This document shows, piece by piece, positions 10,293 to 19,040 of a stretch of 64,000 nt of DNA. The notes under the pieces were generated by a model, which was not told where the DNA came from, ran no database searches, and saw nothing but the letters and a program-made list of their open reading frames with translations. A program made the translations under genes and the position numbers. The stretch spans positions 248,001-312,000 of the forward strand of contig NC_026488.1 in the NCBI RefSeq assembly GCF_000328475.2, in the 5' to 3' direction. Position 1 is the stretch's first letter; the number at the start of each line of letters is the position of its first letter. Source of the stretch: Mycosarcoma maydis (lineage: Eukaryota > Basidiomycota > Ustilaginomycetes > Ustilaginales).

Positions 10293-10489
10293 GGAAGAGA
10301 AGTAAGGTGCATCAAGGTACAGGCGCGATTGAAGTAGATCGGGGACATTGTCGCAGTTGCGAGCATTATTATTCGGATCCGATTAAGCCCGGTCTGCTTA
10401 TCTAACCCTTATTATATTCCAGCTTGTTAGGCCGGCCTGTCTGCTCCCCAGCACCTTGTTCCGTCAGAGCGCATCTTTCAGCAATATGT

Positions 10490-10515
10490 GATACTCAGAT
10501 TCACGATTGACAACA
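10490..10515 (+). repeat. Dispersed repeat copy 2 (with CACGATT insertion)
   Basis: This is a partial copy related to 11757-11812, reading ACTCAGATT, then CACGATT at 10502-10508, then GACAACATG. The extra seven bases are absent from the equivalent place at 10247-10292. Confidence 0.5.
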
Positions 10516-11040
10516 TGTTGAAAGGAAGGAAGATATCATGTGTTACATGTACTGTACACTCACGAGTCACGAGTGCATACATTACATGCGCTAGATGAGT
10601 GAAGAAAGCCTCGGAGAATGCCGCAGTCACAGGCTCTCGGTTTGGGATCCGGTAACGCTCGTATTTCACGATTCACGTGGTTCGTGGTTCGTGGTTCGTG
10701 CTGGGTTTTCGTGATCCACATGTTCATGGATAGCGCGTAACTTAACTCATAACTCCATGCTGGAATCACAAATGATCTTCGTCGTGAGCGTGAGCGCGTA
10801 ACGCACTGGCGCGTTACGCAGCTTACGCCAAATCGTGACTAACCACAATTCTGTGATTGATGGTGGCAATCACAAATCGAAAATTTTTACGAGCGCTACA
10901 TGCACGTGTTGTAAATAGGTGCATTTAATCACGAATCACAAATCACGAATGGGACGTTGTCGTGAGTCGTGAATCACGTCGTGAAAAAAGGAAAAAGTCG
11001 ACCTAGGAACCACCCTGGCAACCACCTATTGAGATTTTGG

Positions 11041-11333
11041 TGAATCTTTAGCGGGCGCTAGATGATCGAAGCCTCCCTTTCCTTTAGAGAGGCGAGTTGG
11101 GACTGAGTAGTGGTCGAGAATCGTGAATGGTTTGGGATGTATTTGGATAGTTTGTTTTGAACAAGGGACTAACTACAAAGTGTGAGCGAAATCCCTCTGT
11201 ATTCATGTACATGAGTTGACTGGAGTCACGAGTATCCTACATGAGCTTCTCCCTATACGTCGCCTCCTCATACAGCTGACTAGCCGTGGCCACTGGCCAG
11301 ATGCATGAGTCTGTTCTCCCTCAGGTTCTTCCA
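11041..11333. mobile_element. Solo LTR copy A with 5-bp target duplication TTTGG
   Basis: This 293-bp element starts TGAATC and ends CTTCCA, so it has the TG...CA ends of an LTR. It is flanked on both sides by TTTGG (11036-11040 and 11334-11338), a perfect 5-bp target duplication. It is about 85 percent similar by eye to copies at 12725-13013 and 13660-13964. Relative to copy B it has two extra 7-bp segments: CGTGAAT at 11122-11128 and CACGAGT at 11227-11233. There is no internal retroelement region next to it, so it is a solo LTR. Confidence 0.8.
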
Positions 11334-11560
11334 TTTGGTGCGAGTCTGTAACCAACGGCATATTCCCACAGTCGTGAGTCGTCCAGCGACTCGTGACTTG
11401 TGTGAATCTACTCTGGGCTTCTCGCTACCAGCGCTATGTTGTGCACTGGGGAACTCTGGCGAGCTACTATACTTGCGGGCGTACTCCGGTCGTACTGCGG
11501 GTGCATTGAGCGCGTATAGCGCGCGTACTGAGACACCTACTCGTTCCCGTCCGGTCACTC
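11334..11560. repeat. LTR-flanking repeat, copy A
   Basis: The sequence just right of LTR copy A (TGCGAGTCTGTAACCAACGG onward, to about 11445) also lies right of LTR copy B at 13019-13115. Similar sequence ending in the CTACTCGTTCCCGTCCGGTC type of block recurs at 13139-13216. Copy A has two heptamers that copy B lacks (11373-11379 and 11392-11398), while copy B has one that A lacks (13026-13032). Confidence 0.6.
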
Positions 11561-11571
11561 GTGTATACCGG

Positions 11572-11659
11572 TTGGGTAACTCGTGACTGCAAGGGTTGCA
11601 TGATTCGTGATTGTGGGCGATCAGACTGAACGCCAATCGTGAATCGCAGATATTCTAAC
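11572..11659 (+). repeat. 88-bp dispersed repeat with three heptamer insertions
   Basis: This copy carries CGTGACT (11582-11588), CGTGATT (11606-11612) and CGTGAAT (11638-11644). The related copies at 13232-13298 (same strand) and 12629-12699 (inverted) lack all three. A shorter copy at 17155-17200 lacks the two it covers. Confidence 0.8.
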
Positions 11660-11756
11660 ACCACCCAGGGTAGCTCCCCCTGAAGAGTCACTCGAGCAAG
11701 GACCCCCGATCTTGCTGGGTGGCTTCCAAGGACGACTTCTTCCTTTTTTACGACGT

Positions 11757-11812
11757 GAGCCTGCTTCTTTATAAAAAGATATACTCAAATCGTAAATTGA
11801 CAACATGATATA
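11757..11812 (+). repeat. Dispersed repeat copy 3 (with CGTAAAT insertion)
   Basis: The sequence matches 10247-10292 through CTTTATAAAAAGATATACTC, then has CAAAT, CGTAAAT (11791-11797) and TGACAACATG. The seven extra bases are a one-base variant of the heptamer. Confidence 0.55.
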
Positions 11813-12059
11813 TGTCTCCGACTGTGTTGACGAAGGAATCACGAGTCACGAATTCACAAAGCGCATACATTCGTGATTCTGTGATTCGTGATTTTCTCCT
11901 GGATTCGTGATTATCGTGTATGTATATGAGCTGACCGTAGTCACGAGTGTCGCGCATGACCTTCTCTCTATACATTCACGATTAGCGCCTCATACATCTC
12001 GTGTCTGACCAGCGTAAACCAGAACTGATCAGGTGTGCGAATCCCTTTCTTTCCGGCTT

Positions 12060-12530
12060 TGTGGGAGTATGCAGCGAAGAAGGAATCGTGAATCACGAAT
12101 CACGAATTTTGACGCTCATATACACAATAAGTTATTCACGGTTCGTGATTAATTACCAATCAGTGAATCGAAAAAAAAATGAATCGTGAATAAAAAAAAT
12201 AAAAAAAGATTGAGATGCCGTGAATGAAGAACAGCGCGGTGCAATCGTCAATCACGAGAATCACATATCGTGAATAATTGTGATTCGTGATTACTCATGA
12301 CTTGAAAAGACATGCATCGTGAATTTAAATCACGTTTCCAATCACGATTCGTAATTCTTGAATCGTGAATTTGTGATTGTGATCTGTGATTCTGGTTTCA
12401 TGTTCTAAGACTTAAGAATCGTAAATCACGAATCGTGAATTCGTGATTTACGATTCACGATTGTTGGTGTCAACTGAGTTATCACTCAAAAACAAAATAA
12501 ATCGTGAATAATCATGAATCGTGAATCTGG
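12060..12530. repeat. Dense inverted and tandem heptamer cluster
   Basis: About 470 bp of very AT-rich DNA is packed with ATTCGTG and CACGAAT units in alternating orientation, with A-tracts at 12170-12210. Adjacent opposite units near 12418-12462 form an almost continuous inverted repeat that could fold into a hairpin. Confidence 0.85.
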
Positions 12531-12628
12531 TCTCGTATACTCGTGACTCGTGACGCACGACTAGTTTCCTTTCATGGATCTCGGATGACTATCCGTGTTC
12601 CTCAGACGTGTCGGCAAGATTCACGATT

Positions 12629-12699
12629 GTTAGAATATCTGCAATTGGCGTTTAGTCTGATCGCCCACAATCATGCAACCCTTGCAGTAACCCAAACGG
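12629..12699 (-). repeat. Inverted copy of the 11572 repeat, no heptamers
   Basis: This is the reverse complement of the repeat at 11572-11659 and 13232-13298, running from GTTAGAATATCTGC to GTAACCCAAACGG. It has none of the three extra heptamers of the 11572 copy. Confidence 0.75.
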
Positions 12700-12724
12700 T
12701 GCACACGAGTATTCAAATTCTTGG

Positions 12725-13013
12725 TGAATCTTTAGCGGGCGCTAGATGATCGAAGTCTCCCTTTCCTTAGAGAGGCGAGTTGGGACTGAGTAATGGTCGA
12801 GAATGGTTTGGAATGTATTTGGATAGTGTGAATTGGACAGTTTGTTTTGGAAGAGGGACAAACTACAAAGTGTGAGCGTTCCCTCTGTATTTACATGAGT
12901 TGACTGGAGTATCCTACATGAGCTTCTCCCTATACGTCAGCTCCTCACACAACTGACCAGCTGTGGCCACAACTGGCCAGATGCGTGAGTCTGTTCTCTT
13001 TCAGGTTCTATCA
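12725..13013. mobile_element. Solo LTR copy B with 5-bp target duplication CTTGG
   Basis: This 289-bp element runs from TGAATCTTTAGC to GGTTCTATCA. CTTGG lies on both sides (12720-12724 and 13014-13018). It has none of the heptamer insertions seen in copies A and C, so it represents the uninterrupted form. The flanking sequence resembles that of copy A, so A and B may descend from one insertion later duplicated with its surroundings. Confidence 0.85.
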
Positions 13014-13138
13014 CTTGGTGCGAGTCGTGAGTCTGTAGCCAACGGCATATTCCCACAGTCGTCCAGCGACTTGTGTGAATTTACCCTGGGCTTCTCGCTA
13101 CCAGCGCTATGTTATGGACCGGGTAAAACTCCGGCGTT

Positions 13139-13216
13139 CTGAGACACCTACTCGTACCCGTCCGGTGACTGAGAGGGTTGCGGACATTCCGCGAGCTTAC
13201 TCGTTCCCATCCGGTC
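13139..13216 (+). repeat. Left arm of 78-bp inverted repeat
   Basis: The arm from CTGAGACACCTACTCGTACC to ATCCGGTC is the near-perfect reverse complement of 13306-13383, with a spacer of about 89 bp that contains the 13232-13298 repeat copy. Confidence 0.85.
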
Positions 13217-13231
13217 ACTCGTGTGTACCGT

Positions 13232-13298
13232 TTGGGTAACTGCAAGGGCTGCATGATTGTGGGCGATCAGACTAAACGCCAATCGCAGATATTCTAAC
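13232..13298 (+). repeat. Copy of the 11572 repeat without heptamers
   Basis: It matches 11572-11659 along its length, minus the three 7-bp insertions, and sits in the loop of the 78-bp inverted repeat. Confidence 0.8.
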
Positions 13299-13305
13299 AA
13301 CGAGA

Positions 13306-13383
13306 GACCGGACGGGAACGAGTAAGCTCGCGGAATGTCCGCAACCCTTTCAGTCACCGGACGGGTACGAGTAGGTGTCTCAG
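13306..13383 (-). repeat. Right arm of 78-bp inverted repeat
   Basis: This is the reverse complement of 13139-13216 with only about two mismatches. Just after it (13397-13436) a fragment of the LTR-flanking repeat (GACTTGTGTGAATCTACTCT) appears again. Confidence 0.85.
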
Positions 13384-13659
13384 GGTGGTTGCCGGGGCGT
13401 GACTTGTGTGAATCTACTCTGGGCTTCTCGCTACCGGCAAAGCCAGCAGCTTGCTGGAGCATCGATTAGAGAGGAGAAGGACGTACTGAAAGCGCAGCGG
13501 ATCTCAAGCATCCGGAGGAGGTCGATAGTGAAGAACCAACGAGATGTTGTAGTCCTTCAATAGCGGAACTGACAAATGCCACCGAGCCCAACTGTCACGA
13601 CTCATGAATGCTAGATCAACTGTGTTCATGATTCGTGTGATTGCAATGCACGATCTTAG

Positions 13660-13964
13660 TGAATCGTGAATCTTTAGCAAGCGCTATATGATCGAAGTCT
13701 CCCTTTCTTTAGAGAGGCGAGTTGGGACTGAGTTGGCCGAGAATGGTTTGGAATGTATGTGCGTTTTGGACGGTCACGAGTGATTTTTGGACGAGGGACT
13801 AACTACAAAGTGTGTGGGTCTATCTGTATTTATCACATGTATCCTACATGAGCTTCTCCCCATACGTCGGCTCCTCATACAACTGACTCACGACTCAAGA
13901 CTAGCTGTGGCCACAACTGGCCAGATGCGTGAGTCTGTTCTCTTTCACGTTTCAGGTTCTATCA
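13660..13964. mobile_element. Solo LTR copy C with several heptamer insertions
   Basis: This is the third copy of the same LTR, starting TGAAT and ending TTCTATCA. It carries four extra segments relative to copy B: CGTGAAT (13665-13671), CACGAGT (13775-13781), a 14-bp double unit CACGACTCAAGACT (13889-13902) and CACGTTT (13946-13952). It also has small deletions of its own. The flanks are CTTAG and CTCAC, so no clean target duplication remains. Confidence 0.75.
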
Positions 13965-14289
13965 CTCACAGACCCACGATTGCAATAGCCGGAAAGAAAG
14001 GAGTTCGCACAACTGATCAGTTCTGGTCACGGCTGGTCAGATGTACGAGGTGCTAATCACGAATCACGAATGTATAGAGATCAGCTCATGGGCGATACTA
14101 CGGTGAGCTCATATACACAAACCAGGAGAAATCATGAATATATGCGCTTTGTAAATTTCCTCGTCAACACAGTTAAAGTTTATATAAAGTATATACATTA
14201 CTAACATTCGTGATTCGTGACTGGCCGATGAGCTATTGAGAGGATGGTCGTCCTCGGAGCCACCCTGGGTGGTGATTCTGCATTGCGAG

Positions 14290-14790
14290 CCGAACACCCA
14301 TACCAGCAATGAGGTCGAGGCAGAGATTACGTCCACCGAGCACACCTCTTCCATCAAATGCAAGTACTCATGACTTGAACGTCTGTCGCAAGGTGCCGAG
14401 CGTGGTGCCATATAGTCGAATCGCTTTAGTGAAGATCCACAGAATCTTGGCTGCCTGCCACCTGCCACCTTCCATCCATCTACACCAGGTACCAACAATA
14501 GTGAAAGGTTAGGTTGTCTCGGCAACCAACTTTGACGTTGTTGGACGTTCGGTCCATGGTCACAATTTGGTTGAACTCGGCGGTCGTGTCGAGGCATGCA
14601 AAGGTCCTTGGAGACGTTGTGTCTCAAGAAGCGTGCAGCACGGCAGTAGAGACAACGCAGTGCTGTGGCGGGCGAAGGTTCCCTCTGCGTGGCGATTGAG
14701 ATGGGCCAAGAGCGAGCCAGAGGAAACGTTTTCGAGCTACCTCTTCTTGATACGAGTGTAAAGGCTAGGTAAACTGGTTGCCACAAGGCC
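14290..14790 (-). pseudogene. Probable decayed Copia RNase H region
   Basis: On the minus strand one frame reads RWQAAKILWIFTKAIRLYGT, which resembles the Copia block HW-AAKR-LRYLKGT--YG that precedes RNase H. An adjoining frame then reads SASTSLLVWVFGSQ, resembling the STSGYVF block. Stops and frameshifts separate these pieces. The call rests on pattern resemblance only. Confidence 0.4.
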
Positions 14791-15257
14791 CTCGATCTTG
14801 TCTAGCCGCCTCGTCTTAAAGAAGGATTCGCTGCTTTGAGCCAGCACTCGTCGCATCTCAATCCTTGTTGCGCATGGTCTTCGCCTCCAGCATGCCGCCC
14901 TTGCGCCCGCTGGTAGTGATCATATCCATTAGTCCGTTGTGACGCTCAAAAGGTGACAAAGAGAAGTGTGGCGACGACCCAGACCGTCTGATGAAGTACG
15001 GAAGGTAGCTGACATTGTTGTTGCTGAACGTCAGCCACCTAGAATCCCATAGCTTGGCCCGACTACGGTTGAATTTGGTGAAATGTCGACAACAGACTTT
15101 ATTGGGTAGCCGCTGACCAGACCGGAACGACTGGCCATGATCACCGACACCTCCAGCCGTTTGTCTCTTATCGTATGGTAGGCACATCAGCAAGCTCACT
15201 GTGCCTTGTTAGTGATGGAGGGACTCTACGATACAAAGACACAGCTGGATGGGGTAA

Positions 15258-15570
15258 TCAGATGCATTTAGCCAGTCTCACCGCACGAAATTGAGCTCCT
15301 GACTCTTGTTGCAATGGCCTACTCGAGGGAGCCTCAACAGGCAAAGCATCAGTGTCGATCAACTCAAATCGCAGATAGTTCAGCATCGTCCGTTTCTCGA
15401 GTTTGTATGGTAAGTCGACGACAAAAGCATGGTTTGCTAGATTTCGTGAACACCGCAACAAGCTGACTCAACAAAAATATATGTTTTTCTTGGTCATCGG
15501 CGCTTGCGACACCATCAAAAACCCCGATATGTAACACAGAACAGCTCGGACCCTGATTCAGCAGTGCAGT
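15258..15570 (-). pseudogene. Decayed coding fragment of unknown family
   Basis: One minus-strand frame reads through blocks such as MVSQAPMTKKNIYF and NHAFVVDLPYKLEKRTMLNY with one internal TGA. It ends near a potential splice donor (GTGAGA) that has no acceptor keeping the frame open. A second open stretch at 14858-15199 on the same strand may belong to it. The codon pattern looks protein-like but I do not recognise the family. It could also be chance. Confidence 0.3.
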
Positions 15571-17154
15571 TCAGCGTGCACCAAGGTCAGTACGGACAAC
15601 AAAGCAGTACAATGTGAGTTCTTCACTCTGAAAGATGATGGCCCTAGCGCGGCGTTGGGGTGGGTTCATTTAGAGCTCACAACTCAGCAAATTTCTCTTC
15701 CTTCCTCATCCCAACCATCAATCCATCGAATTTGACCAGCGCATTCTAAACCCGGTGGACTTGCTTCAGATGATGATGTCCAGTGTGCCTAAGACCATAG
15801 TCTCGACGAGAAATGGCCTCAAGATACGTGACTCAATGACGACAGATGGACGCGAGCGCTTTAACGGAGACGGTAGCGACGGACAACCACGACGGCGCCG
15901 GGCAATAAGACGTGCCTTGATCACTTGACGATTGACGTTTTCCAGGCCCTTCCCTTCCTATTGGCCAACATCAAGGCTTAAATGTTCTTGATCATTGCCA
16001 TCGGGCCGCTTGTTTGTGACCGCGCGACCATTTGGCCTTACCAATGACCTCGACTACCTCGAGAATCTTCGGCCCGTCGCCTCCCCTCCTTTCCTTCATT
16101 TCTCTCTCTCTCTTTGGTGAGTCTTATATTGTGATCGCACGGGCACATGCTGGCATGGTGCGGTAACAAGCTTCCACTACTCTGTTCGTAGGGTGCTCCT
16201 GGCCTCCGGACATTGGGTTCGGCGATGAGTAACCCACCTACTCAACCTTCGTGTGGTTTGAGAAGTCGTTGATCATCTTGGCAGGCCACCGAAGAGGGGG
16301 TACCCTGACAGTACATACTACTACCGAGAGACAAGGCTAGCGGTTAAGGCGACAACATCTGAGCTTTGCCTGCGATGATACTTCGGTGTACGAAGGCCTT
16401 GTCGTTACTCGTTTGACTGATCACCCATTCCACGTTACCGAGCCCTTCCCCTCTAACTCTTCCAACGATGATGAAGAAGATACGCGAAAGTTTCGACGTT
16501 TCGTTTCTCCCCTCATCAACCAGAACGTCGAAGGTCCCTGATGCTTCGCTTTCGCACAGTTTTCTGGTCGTGTCTCCAACCTTTCCGCCTCGTCAAGGCC
16601 GCAGAGCGGCCTGTCTATCGCAGCGCCGTCTTCCAGAACAGCAGATGTTTCGTGACTTGGCACGGCCTTCAGCATACCTCTCACCTGCAGCGAGCAACCA
16701 CGTGACTTTTACCGTTCCAACACAGAGCTTTCCTCATGCACATCCTTTTTTCTTCAGTCAAGGTGATTCACGATTGCCTAACCCGCCATCCCTAGACCAT
16801 CTCGAGCTTGTAAGTATCGATGAGAGGGCTTGACAATTGTGTTCGCGTGTCACCCATTCTCAGCAGCTGCAACTAGCTATCATCAACTTCGCGATAGCTT
16901 CACATCACCTCGACCGCCCTCTGTTGCTGTCGGCTGATCCTCCCACTCATAGCTGTTGCTATGATCATCGCTATCCACTGTGGCCCTCTGACCGGCCTTG
17001 AAAGAGCGCGTAGGTGAGTAGGCTTAAACCATCAACTGTCCGGAGGTAAGGCTCAGCTTTTCCTATATGAAAATTGGCATTGTCACCCAAGCAATTTGTT
17101 GAGGGCTATTGCAAGATTGACTTTACGGTCACTCGTGTGTTCTGGTCGAGGTCA

Positions 17155-17200
17155 AGTGATTGTGGGCGATCGAGGTAATCGCCAATCGCAGATACAGTAT
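17155..17200 (+). repeat. Fourth, diverged copy of the 11572 repeat
   Basis: It contains GTGATTGTGGGCGATC and CGCCAATCGCAGATA, matching the core of the other copies, and lacks heptamers at both covered positions. Heptamer and CACAGT units follow to about 17345. Confidence 0.6.
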
Positions 17201-17519
17201 TTCAACAGTCACGAGTTTAGTCACAGATTCGTGATTCACGATTCACGGTTCACAAACGACGCACGACAGTCACAGTCACAGTCACGAGTCACAGTCGTGA
17301 GAAAAAAAAGAAGAAAAAAAGGTGAGTCACGAGTCACGAGTTGACGCACGCGACGGTTCTTGGTGTGCATGTTGATACTCGAGAGTTAACAGTCACCAGT
17401 GACACACACACGACATAAGCCGTGAGTTATCGTGCTAAGGTGCCTGAGGAAGTCCTTACCAACTCGTGACTGTGAGTTAGTAAGAGACCCATTACAAGAG
17501 GGTCTTTCTGCAGCAGCCG

Positions 17520-17815
17520 TTACGTATCAGCAGACAAGTGATTTGTGATTGGCGCCCGGCGGAACTGACTTCGCGTCATAGTCGACCGCTACCTGAACGG
17601 CGGGTTGCTCAGTCTGTGAGCCATGAACGTCATCGGCGCTTTGATCAGAATACATCATGCGACAAATGGCCAAGTGTAACTCAGGACTGAGAGCTAGAAC
17701 ATGCGCGAAGCCGAGGCGGAGCAAGCTTTAAGTCGAGAAGCTGCAACGCGCACGACGTTGGCGAAGATGTCGGAGAGGACCTGGTTGACGAATTCGGAGG
17801 CTAGCACTCACAACT
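17520..17815 (-). pseudogene. Decayed coding fragment of unknown family
   Basis: Two minus-strand frames, one containing ASEFVNQVLSDIFANVV and the next containing ELHLAICRMMYSDQSADDV, lie end to end and would join through a frameshift. The composition looks protein-like. No start codon or full domain was found. Confidence 0.25.
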
Positions 17816-18159
17816 CGAGTGTGGTGTGATTCACAGCTTCATGAGGCATGATCACAACTCTAGTGTCAAGGTGGGTGCCTTCCGAATAAAATTACGGGCT
17901 GTGAGGCCATATGACAACAGCAGGACCTGCCTCTCGGTCACCTTTGCGGCGGCGATTGTGAATACAGTCAGGAGCGAACCATGGGCGCGTCATGCCAAGT
18001 CTCACCAGCGTGTTCAAAGGAGTGGGTTCGGAGCGAGGGACACCGTAAGCGAACAGACGTGAGATGTGCTTGCACGTGGTCCCATGGTCCTGCCAACTTG
18101 ACAAATTATGGATTTCTCAGTGCTTGTAGAGGACGAACTGTGATCGCTTGTAACCCTGT

Positions 18160-18179
18160 GGGGCGGGGCGGGGCGGGGC
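18160..18179 (+). repeat. (GGGGC)4 tract, potential G-quadruplex
   Basis: Four consecutive GGGGC units (consensus G4 spacing of one base) lie in otherwise non-coding DNA. Confidence 0.8.
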
Positions 18180-19040
18180 AGGCAGCAGGCTGTAGAGCAT
18201 ATTTCGGCTCATTGCATGGACAAAGCGAGATGACTTGCTCGTCATATTGGCGCAATCAAATCAGAGTGTTGGCCGATGTAAGTCACAATTACGAGTGTCG
18301 GCAGTACCGATCGCGGAGCTCGTGGCTGTTCCGGATACGCCAATCGTGAATCGTGAATCGTGAATGGCAGCAGCAGCAGCAGTCACGAGTGGCATTATCC
18401 AAGCGCGATGACGGCGTACGCATGTGGATTTGCAGGATTTTCATCATCCGATCTTGGAGCTGCAGACAGACAAGCCACTGCGATCAAGGCCAAGAATCAA
18501 CGCGAATGCAAACCACGGGAAGCCAGTAACGTGCTCCCATGGTGCCATATCGTCACTGTTGTGGTAGTTACTTCTGCGTCTTGTAATCGCATTGAATTTC
18601 CTCTCAATCTGTGCCAGTCATGAATGGAGCCGGAGGGCGGTCAGGATGATTGATGCTTGCATGTTTGGTTGCCTGCTCGACGTATGCGGGAGGAGAAGTA
18701 ATTTTTTTGATTCTTACTTATGACTGTCTCGCCGTGTGTGGCGCCCAAGACTCGTGACTCGCGAAATTTGTGACACCCACAAATGTGGAGGCCCGCGCGC
18801 GTCGTGCTATCGATTTGGGGTTTCGGATCATCGCGAAGATCACAGCAAGCCACAACAAATCACACGTCCTCAAAAACCGCCTCGATCAAAACCTAACCGA
18901 GGTCGGCTCACCTGCGCTCTGCTATCCTTCTGCTCCCCCAACCATCCCTTCCCTTACATCTTTATACAATCTTCATCTTTGCAATCTCGGCCCTTGACCC
19001 ACCTTTCAACACTCTGTGTCTCGGTGCGACACTTGTCCCC

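Larger units (their letters stand above)
14791..19040. other. Gene-poor stretch with decayed fragments
   Basis: No intact gene was recognised in these 4.2 kb. The parts I could describe (a decayed minus-strand fragment at 15258-15570, another at 17520-17815, heptamers at 17200-17345 and 18346-18364, and a G-rich repeat at 18160-18179) are listed separately. The last ~200 bp before 19041 are CT-rich and probably form the promoter and leader of the debranching enzyme gene. Confidence 0.6.

Noticed and set aside
10236..10480. Possible second LTR (TG at 10236, CA at 10480)
   Set aside because: The flanking five bases do not match (GACGT and GCAAT), and no second full copy was found.
16045..16260. 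Possible two-exon mini-gene (about 37 residues, starting MTSTTSRIFGPS) with GTGAGT donor
   Set aside because: The leader-like sequence is pyrimidine-rich, the product matches nothing and no conservation is visible.
16468..16833. 121-codon plus-strand frame
   Set aside because: Another frame over the same DNA looks equally protein-like (containing SVYEGLVVTRLTDHPFH) and neither gives a complete gene.
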